Source: Tubiluchus corallicola (lineage: Eukaryota; Priapulida; Priapulimorpha; Priapulimorphida; Tubiluchidae). Taken from it: a stretch of 64,000 bases of DNA. Both the position numbers and the translations under genes were made by a program. Location: assembly GCA_030141605.1 (NCBI GenBank), contig JAQGDQ010000037.1, forward strand, positions 499,001-563,000, written 5' to 3'. The notes beneath the pieces are model-generated. The model was not told the DNA's origin. It saw nothing but the letters and a program-made list of their open reading frames with translations, and ran no database searches. Every line of letters begins with the position of its first letter. Position 1 is the stretch's first letter. This document shows positions 33,902 through 47,200 of the stretch, piece by piece.

Positions 33902-34449
33902 GCGTGATCAAAGGTGGCACCAACGGGCTTCCGTAATTTAAGTTCAGCGCGATTATAGTCAATTTAGATGGAAAATTGAAATTAATTTATTTATCACCAT
34001 CGAAATACTAGAAATTAGTACAACAATAAAATAAAGAAAAGTCTAATTATCATAGGTTACACAATAACGGCGCGAAAACCCCAAATTTCGATATATCGCT
34101 GAACTAGTGAAGGTGCGGCGAGTGAACGTACCAGGTAAGTTATTTAATTAGCCACCTCTTATTGAAACTAAGTAAAATAACTAAAAACTTTCGTGCAGGT
34201 AGTTGTAAATTCATTTATTGCTCGAGTTCGTCCCACTTTACTACCACATTCGACAGCCCTTATTATAAATTAGATACTCTTTATAGTAACAGTATATATC
34301 AATTTCTGACTCTTCGTCTACTTTAATACAAACTGTCTTTAGAACCATTATGTAAATGTGTGATGTTATTGCCTATTTTCGACGAAAACCAGAGATCATC
34401 GCGATCTCTGAGACGCGACTTACCCCAAATACCACTTTTTCATGCAATA

Positions 34450-35175
34450 TACCGGTGTTCGGAGCGGAGTAGGACACTAGCCGAAGTAGGACAATGGGCG
34501 TACATGGGCTGCCCAACTAGGACACTAGAGACATAAATTGAGCCGTAAACCGTATTGGCAGTGTCCGTTGTCCTTGTTTATTTAATAATAATAATTGAAA
34601 ACGTTCAATACACTTTGAATAATTTTTTATACATCTGATAAAATGAAAGAATTTATTCTGAGCTAGTAGAACGGCTAATATTAATCTTTTTGAAGTGAAA
34701 TAAACCCGCTTTTTAGGCGATTCCAACATTTGCTTAAGATATATAAATTTTTATTTTGTCTCGCTTCACAGATAGGTGTTTCACTACCTCTTGGACAAAT
34801 AATTGTTCGCTACTATAAGTAAACGGGCTAGCGAGCTATGTGTCTTACATTGTTTCTCTCTTTAAAGCATTAGATACTTAGTTTAATGTTATGATGATAT
34901 TAATGGAGCTAATAAAAATGATGTTATTGTAAAAATACCTTTGCAAATTGTCGAGGACTGCCCATTATTATTATGAAGTTATTTTTTTCTAAAACAAATT
35001 AATTTTTATGTTTTATTATGTCTTAATTTTCGATTCTTGACAGAATTCGCCAATGCCCTACTTGGGCTGCCCATGTACGGCCTCCTTTTCCGCAAATTTA
35101 GCACATGCCCGTCAGCGGAAGTGTCGTACTTCGGCTAGTGGCGTATTCTGCGCCATACAACCGGGATACACATTT
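34450..35175. mobile_element. Non-autonomous TIR element of about 0.7 kb
   Basis: Ends share inverted segments. CACTAGCCGAAGTAGGAC near 34,475 matches, reversed, GTCGTACTTCGGCTAGTG near 35,122. GTACATGGGCTGCCCAACTA near 34,500 matches, reversed, ACTTGGGCTGCCCATGTAC near 35,060. The ends carry the sub-repeat AGGACACTAG. The interior is AT-rich and noncoding. The two inverted segments are spaced differently at the two ends, so the ends have diverged by indels; target duplication was not seen. Confidence 0.6.
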
Positions 35176-35420
35176 TTGCACAAAGATTCAAATACTCATG
35201 CAGGGGGTTGGTCTATATATATAGAACTTTTCAGAAAATAAAAATTTAAAAATTAATTGTAATAATGAAAATACAAATATCCAAGTAGAAGACCTCTTGG
35301 TTAACATTGAAACTAAACATAAATCAAAATCTGTTATTTCTATTGTTATATGTAGACTCCCCAACACTGATATCTTTACCTTTTCACCTAGAAATGGAGC
35401 GTATATTGGCATACATAAAT
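35165..35420 (+). pseudogene. LINE endonuclease-domain fragment
   Basis: DSNTHAGGWSIYIELF resembles the TxxGGVxIYI segment of LINE apurinic endonucleases. After a frame break, VEDLLVNIETKHKSKSVISI followed by RLPNTD resembles the E-x-L-x-V-E-I ... YRPPN-D segment. The usual YRPP is CRLP. Reverse transcriptase is not found downstream, so the fragment is internally deleted. A candidate 3' tail is at 36,555-36,600. Confidence 0.5.
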
Positions 35421-36539
35421 AGAATGAGAAAACAATGCTATATCTCGGCATATAAATATTAATTTATTACAGCATGATGAAAGGCAGTATATTGCCTCGC
35501 ATCTCCCTATGCTTTTCTCTAATTATTTTGTGCCATTATAATTACGCATCCAACTAGGCTTACACAATCTTTTAAAACTTTGTAAGGCCATATTCATGGT
35601 AATAATTAATAATATAAGTCGATATATTGTGCTTGGTATTGTTTTCTATGAAGTTGCCCATCACTTGCCTTTTTTTGCATTGTAGCATTTATTTGTGCAC
35701 ATTGGAGAAATTACTAATTGCTTTAATATCGTTTTTTCGTTATTGTTCTTTAGCTAAAGATCCGAACAGCTGTGTTAAGAAACATTAATGAAGATATCAT
35801 AAAATAGTTTTTTCATCGTTTACTTCGTCAGAAGCTCAGGTAATGTGTTTCAAAAATTAATTCATTATAAGCTATTTTTTGTACATTAAATACGTTATAT
35901 GCTCATTTTACTTACATTTTTATTTTTGTAATCTCATGCTAACAGCGATTTATGAAATTCATTATTGTATATGATTATTTATTTGGATTATTAAGTCTTC
36001 ATAGCATGAACTGCACGATAATTTAATATTTTCGTTGCTTTATTAGCTTCTACAAATATATTCTAAATATGTGAAAAATCTAAAATGCTTAGATAGCATT
36101 AATTGCATGGCATTTTTTTAAAATGTCTTTGTTTGAGTATATTGAGTTTTAATTTACATTGTAAGATTGCATGATGACAGTTTTTGTGTACTGTTCACTT
36201 TTTTCATCAATGAAAGATTACTTGTGTATAGCTTAGCATACACTGTATTATAGCGTGATTTGCTTGAGAAAAATATTTTTCTATTTATTTACTGAAATGA
36301 TATTTTGTAATGTTTACTTTACAAATCCGTGTCTGTTTTTGCTTATTAATTTTTTTATTTATTTTTTGATTGTTAATTTTTGCTTGGTAATGATTTGTAA
36401 TATTTTCCTGGGAAAAAACATCCAATAGTGTATTGCACTATGTTAAATAAATTTGAATTTATTGTGGGCTGGCTGATTTGGTAATGTCATGTTTTTCACC
36501 ACCCTTCCCATTTAGATGAATTATACTTGTATACTAATA

Positions 36540-36600
36540 TGTTTGTTTTTTATATCAGGGATAAATAAATTTGATTTGATTTCATTTAATTTGAATTTTT
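36540..36600 (+). repeat. Candidate LINE 3' tail
   Basis: GGGATAAATAAATTTGATTT runs into repeated TTTGA-type pentamers ending TTTAATTTGAATTTT. A polyadenylation-like signal followed by pentamer repeats is common at the 3' ends of L2/CR1-type LINEs. It may belong with the endonuclease fragment at 35.2 kb. Confidence 0.4.
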
Positions 36601-36725
36601 GTGAGCTCGTATTAGATAATTGAAGCTATTTGTGTGTAGCTTGAGTGTGGTTAAAGTTACACCTATACTAGTCGCTTAGTGCAGTGGCATTTTTGGCTTC
36701 CTGCAAGGCCATCATTGCGACATCA

Positions 36726-36806
36726 TGCAACAACCTGTGGGTGACCCAGAAAATGCTACAGAACAACCCGAAGTAGCACCAAAGCTCAGCGGATGGAAAT
36801 CTAAGG
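36726..36806 (+). CDS. Candidate first coding exon, perhaps of KPTN
   Basis: ATG at 36,726 opens 27 codons (MQQPVGDPENATEQPEVAPK then LSGWKSK) that end in AAG|GTAGGA, a fair donor. The phase is 0, which would join in frame to the KPTN exon at 41,201. The peptide is hydrophilic and Pro/Glu-rich, unlike translated AT-rich noise. Human kaptin, as I recall it, has no such extension, and the exon at 41,201 starts with its own ATG. It could equally be a 5' exon of an alternative transcript, another gene, or chance. Confidence 0.3.
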
Positions 36807-36929
36807 TAGGATAACAATTTTAGTTGATTCTGGTAGTTAGTATTTTCCATGATTATCCTACCTATGTCTTGACTATGAAAAATGTGCCATGATCGTTTGT
36901 CTAGATATGCTTACTAATTTTATGGGCGA

Positions 36930-37110
36930 TATTCAGAGCAAAGGAGAAAGGGAAAGAAAGGTAGGAATAGGAAGAACAGAGAAATGAGATTGAAAGAGAA
37001 AGGGTATGGAGGCCGAGGAGGGAGAGAGAAGGGATATAGGCAGAGAGAAAAAGATTTATATTTTTATTTCAAAAGTTAAATAGAAAGGTAGGGAGAGAGA
37101 GAATGTCCAA
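36930..37110. repeat. GA-rich simple sequence
   Basis: About 180 bases rich in G and A (blocks such as GGAGAAAGGGAAAGAAAGG and GGGAGAGAGAAGGG), the strand complement in type of the CT tract at 18.2 kb. Confidence 0.8.
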
Positions 37111-37578
37111 CAGCTTCATGAAAGTATGGTCTTTCAAGGTCTTGAAAGTCGTGTAAGTGATATTAATTTTTGGAAAGGGTTTTTGGTCAGGCCCAGTTAT
37201 GCGGTATGAAAACTGAAAAGAGCTCTGTTTGAATGGATCCGGCAATTTTAATCAGATGCCCTATTTGGTCATCTAACCAACAACACAGTTTGAGAAGCTA
37301 TTTGCCTGGATCCAGCAGTTTTAGTGGAATGTGTTATCTGACTGGATCCAGGCCACATAGAATGAAAAAAGTATTTGATGATATACAGCTACTATGTACT
37401 ATATACAGCATTACAACTTTTTTTAGAGATCCGATTGAAAAAATCATAATTCTTTAAAAACTAAAAAAAATTATAAAAATCAAATGAAGATAATTTTTTC
37501 TCTATTAAATATCCTAAATAAATGCTATGTGCTGTTACTATATCAAATTTAAATTTGCGTCTGTTATTCTCCATTTTG

Positions 37579-38133
37579 TCAGTGTCTATCCTGGAAAAAA
37601 CAGGATGATTTTTCATATGCTGCCTTATTTTTAAATCCGATAAAAAGTATACTTTTTAACGCGATTAGTACTGCAAAACCACTTCTCATAATTAAATTAC
37701 AGATTAAAAACTTAATTAATGGCTGACGAGCCCAACTATTCATGACATCACAAACTAACATAATTTTCAACAGCAAAAATATTCCATGAGCATATTGCGC
37801 TTGTTTGTGAAAATGAAAATTGGAGTACAATGCTGCTGTAAGATATTCTGTGTGTTGTACTGAAACTAAGTAAGGTTTCAGATAAAATTCAAGTTTCATA
37901 TTTACCACTGTGCTCGTGCATGAGTTATCCAACGTGTGTAGTTCGTCAGAAACTAACACATTTGAACTGAGAGGTACAGCACCTCTTTTTGTCACATTGC
38001 GTTTCTGAAATGCAGGCACTAGTACACGTCTAACTAGCAAATGGCAAAATGCATGTAACAGCGAAGAATCAGTGGCGCGAACGTGAAATTGTATTTGTGT
38101 GGTAATAATTCTTTCACGTAAGTCGTTTTTCAA
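37579..38133 (-). other. Unassigned 184-codon open frame
   Basis: This is the longest unexplained open frame in the window. It starts with MKNDLRERIITTQ and ends with SSCFFQDRH. It has no family motif that I recognise. Composition is mixed, with several hydrophobic stretches (LLLKIMLV, GFAVLIALKSILFIGF). It lies upstream of KPTN exon 41,201 on the opposite strand, in the putative KPTN first intron. It could be a relic of a transposon, a species-restricted gene, or chance. Confidence 0.2.
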
Positions 38134-38972
38134 AAAATAGTGTTTCCTTTCAATATTTTAAAGAGTAGATCGTTTTTCCTTTACGTCATCAATGGCCTCA
38201 GAGCAACCACATAATTTTAGGACTCTAAATAACTCACTTACCCTGTTCAAATATTTATGGGTCAGATATTCGAAAGAACCGGAAAATTCACTTATTGCAT
38301 CCAATGGTAAGGGCGTTTAAAAATGAGGATTCATCATTTTACTTAGCATTTGATCAATAAAACTGTGAACGTTTGTTGTTAGCTAACAAAACATAACTTG
38401 GCCACTCATAACTATTATTTTCAGGTTCATATGCAGTTTGATCTCACTTGAGTTTGTATTCCAAAAATAACTAATTTGATTCAGGATCTCACTGTCCACC
38501 TGTTCTTTTTTTGCAGCCATCGTGGATTAATATTTAGTATCGACTAGGTTTCTTAATTTTCCAACAACTTTTACGTGGCTGTTTCCTAAACCAAGTCTCT
38601 AGTTTCCATAATTTTGGTTATCTAGATACACAATAATGCAAGTTCTCTTTTAATCTGGGAAACAATTGTTAGTTGCAACCCATCTATTCTAGACATGTTA
38701 GAAGACACCCACAAATGCTTAGATGTTATTACAAATTAAGGTAATTAAACATCCAAAGTGTAGTTCTTGAACAAGTTTGAATTGCTTGATTTAGAATGAG
38801 AATGTTTCGAGCACCCCATAGTTATTTTTTCATCGATAACTAACTAAACTGTGCACATTTTTACTGACTGAAAACTGAAAAGCAAAAAACTGTCTACTGA
38901 AATGATAGGAATTATTGGATAAAGAGCAGAAATAACTTACCTTTATTGGTAATTAAACACGATTATTAATTT

Positions 38973-39236
38973 TCAAAAACATTGTTTGAATTTTGTTTTG
39001 AAGATAGAAATTGAGTTTGAAAGTCTAATATTGTCACTTATTGTGTTCCATAAACTTGGTCCAGTATTGGCTGTGAAATGCTTTGCCATGTCTGTTCTGC
39101 AAGAATTATTTATGAATTCATTTGATCTGGTAGCGTAGTGTTTTATGTTTGGAGATACCGGGTCTTTAAAGAAAGTAGGGAATACAAAGTAGTGAAGTAT
39201 TATTGGAGTGTTCTTTAGCCACAACAGTATCGACAC
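38973..39236 (-). pseudogene. LINE reverse transcriptase C-terminal fragment
   Basis: The 87-codon minus frame contains KHYATRSNEF, then CRTDMAKHFTANTGPSLWN, then FKTKFKQCF. This order, YNTRS ... RT-x-x-KxF ... G-x-x-LWN-x-I ... FKxKxK, is the usual C-terminus of many animal LINE ORF2 proteins. The rest of ORF2 is missing or unrecognisable. Confidence 0.65.
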
Positions 39237-39665
39237 TGTGAGTTACGAAAAATATTCAGTTATAACACGGTACAATATTAAAGTGAGCAGAGAATAAAAT
39301 GTGAAAAAAATGAAAATTACTTATAGGGCACTCTATTATCATAACAGTAAAGCGATTCAGCTAAAAAATGTAATTGTAGACGTCTATAGCCAAGCTATGA
39401 AAGACGAGATAAAAAACAATAGGATCTTTGAATTAAGAAAAAATACAATTTTGACATGGTTGTTCAATTACAGCCAAGAAAGCACTAAACTAAAGAATAC
39501 TAGTAAGGCATTGTATAGCCACAACAGAAATGCTGTTGCATTTAAAAGGATCCAGTTGCCAACAGTGTTACTCTATAGCTGGCTGCAAGGGATAAGAAAT
39601 ACTAATAGGGCATATCATGGCCACAGCGGTAGCGCCAACAAGCTAACAAGAAAAAGGAAAATCCG
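39198..39665 (+). repeat. Degenerate repeat block with a 122-codon open frame
   Basis: Variants of the phrase GGCATTGTATAGCCACAACAG recur at about 39,204, 39,325, 39,506 and 39,607, with TATAGCCAAG-like echoes between them. The plus frame 39,301-39,669 translates these as YRALYYHNSKA, SKALYSHNRNA and NRAYHGHSGSA. No known family. I read the open frame as a product of repeat expansion, not a gene. Confidence 0.45.
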
Positions 39666-41200
39666 GTAATAAACATAAATACGAACGGAGTTCATCTTTT
39701 ACAGCTACATAAGGAACAGTGTAATACAATATGAAGAAAAAAGCTGAAAATTTAAAACCAGTGGTATAGAGTGTGAAAAGGTAATTTTAATTATTGTAGA
39801 AAATTATTACTGGCAAACTTGCATATGTACATGTGAAATTACAGCAAGTTTAAACTAAACATGTTTTAGCTTAGGCAAAACATTATCGGTAAACAGCAAA
39901 TTGCTTGGCTTGTGTTTACAGTGGCTGAAAGCAATGAAATCTAGGCTGCAACTACTTGAAGTCAAATTAACTGAGGCTTCTTCTGAATGAGCAAACAGGT
40001 TTAACGTATCAACAGAAGCCAATTGAATAATAGAATGAAATCATCAAGGTGACTCAAAATAGGTTCCATCTAAATGGTTAAATTTAGAATACAAAATAGT
40101 CAATACTCCAAGTTATCCCACTGCACATTGTTGTTCAAATAAGGTCGGAAATAAAATTGCCACAGTTCATGCAATAAGCTGAGTTTCTTTAGTACTATAT
40201 CGCAAGAACAACCTATATATATTTTCATTGTAGGCCCATATGATACACTACACAATTTATATAGCTAGGAAGACACTGACACAACAGTACATATGTAGTA
40301 CATAAATATTATGTTCATTTGCCTGAATTCAACAGTTAGACATATGACATACTGTATGGGTGGCAAATGGCAAATAAACAAATGATCAACATAAATGTAC
40401 ATGTAAATGAGCTGAATTTAATTGTACCATGTAGCTTTATGTTAAAAACCACAATAATGCACATTATATTTGAATTATAACTTAATTGCAGCCATCCTAT
40501 CAATAATCCACATCCTTGAACAAGACAATAAAATCGCTTGCAAAATTACTCGTTACAAAATTTCAGTTATTTATTAAACCGAATCATTTTAGAATGATTT
40601 TCAACTGAAGAATTTTAAAATGAATCGTTTAACAAGCATCAGCACCATCTGATCCTAGGTTCCTAGCTCCTATTAGTTCAACATGGAAAGTTTGTAAACA
40701 ATATACCAATAAACCATGTAGGTAGTTTGGGGTTCCGTCTCTTAGCAGTTAAGAGGAAACCATAAGATAAAGCGTTAATTACACATTTGCACCTATCAGA
40801 AAACTGCCATTAAATCAATATATAGATCATGACTGTAGTAGATAGAAACTACTAAAAACCGATATAATTAATTAATGTGTAAAACACTTTAATGCGGGAA
40901 GCCATTACATTCAAAAACTTTGGTGTGTGGTAACGCACAAGTGACAACCCAGAATCTATGGAAGCCCATAGAGTCCAAACTACTACAATGATATGTCATC
41001 AAGGTGCAACAATACATGGAGTCTATGTCTTCTTTTCTTTAAAGAAGTACCATAAGCCATAACTTTCATAAATGATTCACATACTTCAAGCAGATATAAC
41101 GGATGCGAATAGTGTGAAAATTTGATCAGGTTGCAGTATTAATATCATTTCATTGGCAATTGTTGTAAATGCAAATTTAAGCGTTCTGCAATTTTTTTAG

Positions 41201-44200
41201 ATGCCGGCCTACAATTTCACTGAAGTAAATTTCTGCGCTTTGTCATCTCAAAGCAACGTTTATGGTTTGACTTGTATATCCATGCCTGGGGGTGTGAATA
41301 AGTTACTTGTTGCTTCACACAGAGGCAAAGTTGTATCTATGGAATATCATAAAGTATCTGGAAATATGCGACCAGTATCAAGGGAGATTCAATTCACTTA
41401 TATTCCAGGTATGTGTATTGCAGTAATTAATTGGTAAGTACACAGCAAGTAAAACAGGTGTTACATGTATAGTGTTTGTAATTAGATATGTAAGGAATTA
41501 TAAATTGGAAGTCTTAGATGTTTTCGAAATTAATTTGGGTGCTTGTCTGTGCACTTCCGGATGTTATTGCTTGCTAACTAGCCATCTGGGAAGTCAGGCG
41601 AATAGATTATTATTAATTATAAATTAATTTCAGTGGATTGTTTCAGGTGATGCAGAAATAGTTTCCATTGACTCGTTTAACAAATCGCATCATGGTAACG
41701 GAGTAGTGGTCGGTATAACTTTTATAAAGGTAATTTCTTTACTTTTTTCACTCTTTTCATATTTAGAGCATTCAATATAATGCAGCGGCTCTCAATCTTT
41801 CTATGCCTCGTGCCTATTTGTCATATGTCAATATGTTATCCCCCTATTTTCCAGGTTTTCTGACACAAATGCACTTCCGGTTGATATAATATAGAGAATC
41901 CAATAACCTGAATGAACTGCTCTTTCATTTAATATGTGATATTCAATAGTGTAATGTCCTGTATATTTTGTGTAATTTGTGGAGCTATATTTTATAAAAA
42001 AGATCACTATGCGAACACTGGGCCTGCCAGTCTTTGGTCCTAAAATAACCCGCCCCGTTTTGCAGAATTCCCCAGTGCTTGAAAACCTGTATCTAATGTG
42101 CTGCTATTTGACTTGTGATTGGCGATATAGTGTATATTGTTTTCATCTGCTAATTTACTGGCATTTTTTGAAAACTCATCCATACTGGAAATTGTTAAAT
42201 CTTGTGCAATTAGATTTGCTAAATTGTTTGTGTTATATTTTTGTAGTACATGGAAAATAAACGAAGCCACTTTTTAAATATTTACTCTGACTGGGAACCA
42301 GGATCAGAATTCAATATTGATAGTATAGCTCGTATGTATGTTTTAGTGTTCTTACAAAATTTTGTTTTAAAGATAAGGTTAAAAAGGCTCACCTTGCAAT
42401 TCCCTTGATATGGTTGCATGACTTTTCAAGTTAAATTATCATCTGTTCATTCTGATTAGGAACTTGTAATGCAACTTTTTTTTACACTGGAGGCTCCGTT
42501 GTATCAACCTCATGTCTTCTAAAATTGTAGAACCTTTACTTAGGAGAGGAGCGTAGGTTGCTTCCCGGCACACAGGCTATTTGTAATTTATGCACATCTT
42601 CCAGTGCACGTACTAAGGTCATTTTTCTAACTGTTTCACAGCAAGTTAATTGTCCCTCTGATTAGCAGCAACAAAAAAAGTGCTACAAATTTCTTCGCAT
42701 TTGTACTAAGTTTGGAAATCTTGTATCACAAAGACAAAATATACAAACTGCCATAGCCAGGCACTGTAACAATTTTGCATACAGTACAATACAAATCTTC
42801 AGCCACTTTACTCATCAACTATAAAAAAATGCTTAAGATTCAACACTGTATCTGAAACTTTGGAATCTCCTTGATTTTGAACATTACCAGCCATTGCTTA
42901 ATGCATATAATATTTTTAAGCACAAATTAATATACAAGACAATATATGCACACATTATTTTTAAGTGTGATTGTGTGTTGTAAGCGTGGTTTTATTTGAG
43001 ATTTGCCAGAACTCGCACATTTATTGCTAGTTGAGACATTTTTGGTCCTTAATGTAGGGATTACTGATGTTGTTGGTTGTGGAGTAACCGAAATCTAGCT
43101 CATCATTTGCAGTGCACAATTTTTTGGCAATGAGATACTAAACCTTAAATGGCTTCAAAGCCTTGATCACTTTTTACAAGTCATTTATCTTTGTTGCTGT
43201 TACATAACTTGTCAATATTAGACATGTATAAGTTGCACATATTACAAAGAATCATCTAACATTAATGAAGCTGAGAACACAATTTTTCATTACACAACTG
43301 TTCGGGTTAAAGGGAGAACAAAGGAAAAATCCGCATTTTGTGATTTTTTTCCACCCTTCTTATTTTTCCTTTCATCTGACTGCAGACAGTACATAATAAT
43401 CACCTCTATGTTTCTCCTTTTAATTTCCTTATTGTGAGGTATTTTGTATAAGTGCAGTTAATTCAAATTTTCATATTTTTCAGAGAGTTGTCAGAGTTTG
43501 GTACTGAATTTTGTGCCTTTCCAACTCTATCATACAATGTATGTTAAATCTGCATATTTTTAATATTTTAACTTACAATTTAACATCAATGTGTCAAATT
43601 AATGTAAAAAAGAAATTATGCATTCAATTTCGAAGATACTAGAGATTATAGTAAAAGTAATACATGCTTTTAGGTTTTCTGTAATTTGACTTGTCATGAG
43701 TTTTGTTTGTAACAATGTTTAAAAGTTTTGCTGCTCCAAAAAACTAATACAGTAGTCGCCACTTAATAGACTCACTTTGGGACCGTCATGTTTTGACCCA
43801 GTTAACCGATTGAAGCTATTAACTGATTGGTGTAGTATTACAAGTATAGAAGTATGAGTCATCAGCTTACTATGCACTGCAAGGGCTTTTAATCAATTTT
43901 ACAAAACGAAGTAATGCATAAATTCCTTTGTGTAGTTAAAAATTAGAAAAAATATTTTAAACCACAGTTTTAACACTGACTCCATATCATAGTCTTTTTC
44001 TGTGCGTAGCCTCTTAGATGCTAGATTCTCATTTTGGCTTGCTGACTGCTCAGTTTTAGATCATTTTTTCAATATTCTGCCGTGAGTACTTTGGGAAATT
44101 TTCAACTGCGCTGTTGCACACCTCTGGAAATTTTCAGTTTCTCCTTAACTGTTAGATTTTACGCTTATGCTCCATTTTTCAAACTTCCTAACTCTATGCC

Positions 44201-47200
44201 CTTATTTGCTGTATGATGTTTACTCTTGTAAGTCAAAAAGGAATACTGACTAATTACTGTACCTGCATCTTTGACTGTTAACTCATTAAGCCTGAAAGTG
44301 TGATTTGCAACTAGAGTATCAAAAGGAAACCGCTAAGCAAGTGATTAAAATGTTCAGCTTCCAGAATTTCTTCGGGTAACGAGGTTAATTGCAGTGGGTG
44401 AGCGGGTGACAGATTCAAAGCAAAACCGCAATGTTAACGTATTACAGCATGATAAACATACCTGTTTACTTAACAAAACGGTACTTAATATGATTGTTTC
44501 TACATATATAATGCCTAAAAGGGAAGTAAAGATGACATAAACGTAGGAAAGGCTGTTTGGGCACATACAGATGTCCTATTTTAAGTATGTGAAGGAAAAA
44601 TGTTGAGTCAATTAAGCGAAGTTATTTGAGTCAATTACTGATAGTTTTTATGTATATTTGAATAAATTCGACCCGTTCCAGGCGTTTTTGAGTCAATAAA
44701 GCGATGGAGTCTATTAACCGTGAGTCTTTTAAGCGGCGACTACTGTATTTAAGTTGTATATTGTTAGTTTTACTAGCTCATAGTTCCCTTATTGCTTATT
44801 CACATAGTATGGTTTTAAATTCTCAGCAACTTTTGATTGTAAGATTATCTTAGTGCCTAAGCTTGAAATTCAATTCAATTCAATTTCTTTTATTTGTCTC
44901 TTTCTTGCTAGTAATATTAACGAATTCGTAGTGTAATTTAACTATCGATTATAGAGATGGGGTGGCATAAAAACCATGCAGTCATCTAGTCCAGTCACCT
45001 TTATAATTTAACTAATCGTTTACCTATTTAACATGATAGTGCTGAAAGAGCAAGATTGGTACAATAATTAAAAAATAGAAACTTTGTAAACTGAAGAAAT
45101 TAAAAAGACAAAAATTCAAAGAATATAACAAAAGGCAATGGTGTATACCAGAGCGGTAAATAATGCTAAATGAATTATGCTCAGGCAGTGAAAGACAATT
45201 TGTGAATAACAAGGATAATGATAATAATGTAATGTAATTATAATGATATAACTGTGCACAAAGTCAAAGTCTTCTCATTTTCATTTGAAAAAATAATCAT
45301 GCAATTATAATTTAATCCATAATGATGATGATGGTAGCAGAATATTCAAAATACGCAAATGAAAATTCAGGCAAAAATTAAAAAAGTTTATGAATGATAT
45401 TTTGATAATACGTATGTGTAAATAATTTAAACCGTGCAAACTCAAGGTATACAAATTTTGATAACCAAAAATTTATGCAAATAATACGAATATAGCAACA
45501 TAAACATAATGATGCAGTAAACAATGCTAAATGAATTGAATTCAGAATTGAAACATATTTCTTACAGGGCTGATGAATTATACGTACTTCTATTTTTATA
45601 TTGATAGTTTAGTTTCTGGAGGGGAAAACAAAGACATGGTGTGGCTGCTGAGTGGCAGTGATTTGAAAATTCATTTATTTCGAGAGGTAAACCTAAATGA
45701 TATTATTATTATCATCAAAATAAAATGTGCATCAATGAAAAAAAGGTTGATCTTGACAGAGCAATAAGCCTTTTCACAGTTTTGTCATGCGCACATGCAG
45801 TTGCTGTAGATCAAAGGTTAAGTGAACAACAGCAACGTGTCTTAACTGCAACTGCCTTGTGACATGTGGGTAAAGCAAAGCCAGCTGCTGCATCAGTTCT
45901 GTAACTTTTCTTGTGGCACCATTTCCTTATTGATTTATGTGGCCTTTAATTTATTATGCATTAGAGTGTTTACTAGCATAGGTAAGTTTCTAGCTAGCTG
46001 TTAAAACTGTTACTATTACAGTATAATGTAATAACATGGATGGCGAGGCATTGTCAAGTGTACACAAATGCATTGTATGGTTCACTTAACCTTTGACTTT
46101 TTCATGATCATCAGTTATCACTGGAACTGTGAAAAGGCTTATTACTGTATAATTTTTAACATACTGTATAATACTGCATAATTTTTTTAAACCTTTCTGT
46201 AGCTAAACTGTTCATTTAATTGGGTGAACTGTCCATTTTTTGAAGTTGCCTGAGTGCTGAGCCAAACTCATTTGAATAGCTACAGCCTGTTATGTGTTTG
46301 ATAAGTTAACATGACAACTGATTTTGTATCATTAAATTTCATTTGAAAGTTTCTTGGAATGACAGGCCTGCTTGTATTAATACATAAAAGAAAACAAAAT
46401 TAAGAAATTTCTTTTGCAGTTATAAATGTCTTGACCGTTACAAAAGCCTATAAACATTTGTGTGTTTGTCTGTTATTGTAAATACCTTTAAATTTGTGCT
46501 ACAAATTGTATAATGACGTGTGCTATTTTTTCAGGACAAGAATCAGCATTTGTTTAGCGAACAATCTGTGTTAGAAAGTTTTCCAGAACTGGATAATTTT
46601 CCTAGTCCGTGAGTCAAACACTACGTTCTTATCTTCTTACATTCTTATATTATACAAGCTGTTTGGTAAGTTAGCGATAAGCAAGTTGTAATTGGACCCA
46701 TTCCAAAAACAGGAGTCCAAGTGGTCAGTTCTGTCTCACATTACCATTATGGTTGTTATGGACACAATCAAAAATGTTTTCAGGGTTCATTGGATGGACA
46801 TACAATATTTTGATGACCATCAAAGAAGGTTAACTGCAGTTGGATGTCAGAATGGTTATGTTAGACTTTCTTACATTGATGTAGAAAAAAACGGTATGTA
46901 GTCTTATTTTCTTAGCCCAAAGATTATCTACTTTGTAGCAAATAGGCAATGTGTTTGGGTAACTATTACAGTGAATGGTAATTAATATTGTGCAATCATG
47001 ATTTGTGTGAATGGTATTGTTGTCTTACATGTTACTGATTGATTGATTAAATATTACAATGACTAAAATTACACTAAAAATACTGAAATTACTATATGCA
47101 AAATATAACTAAAAGCAGTTATAATTTGCCATGTTATCAAGAAGTTAAGAGGGTGTTCCACAATTTAAAAAATTCGATTTAAGTAAAAAAATTGTTATCA

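Noticed and set aside
42040-42270. Minus-strand frame of 76 codons opposite KPTN exon 3
   Set aside because: The plus strand has the splice-consistent, conserved kaptin exon; the minus frame has no homologue I recognise.
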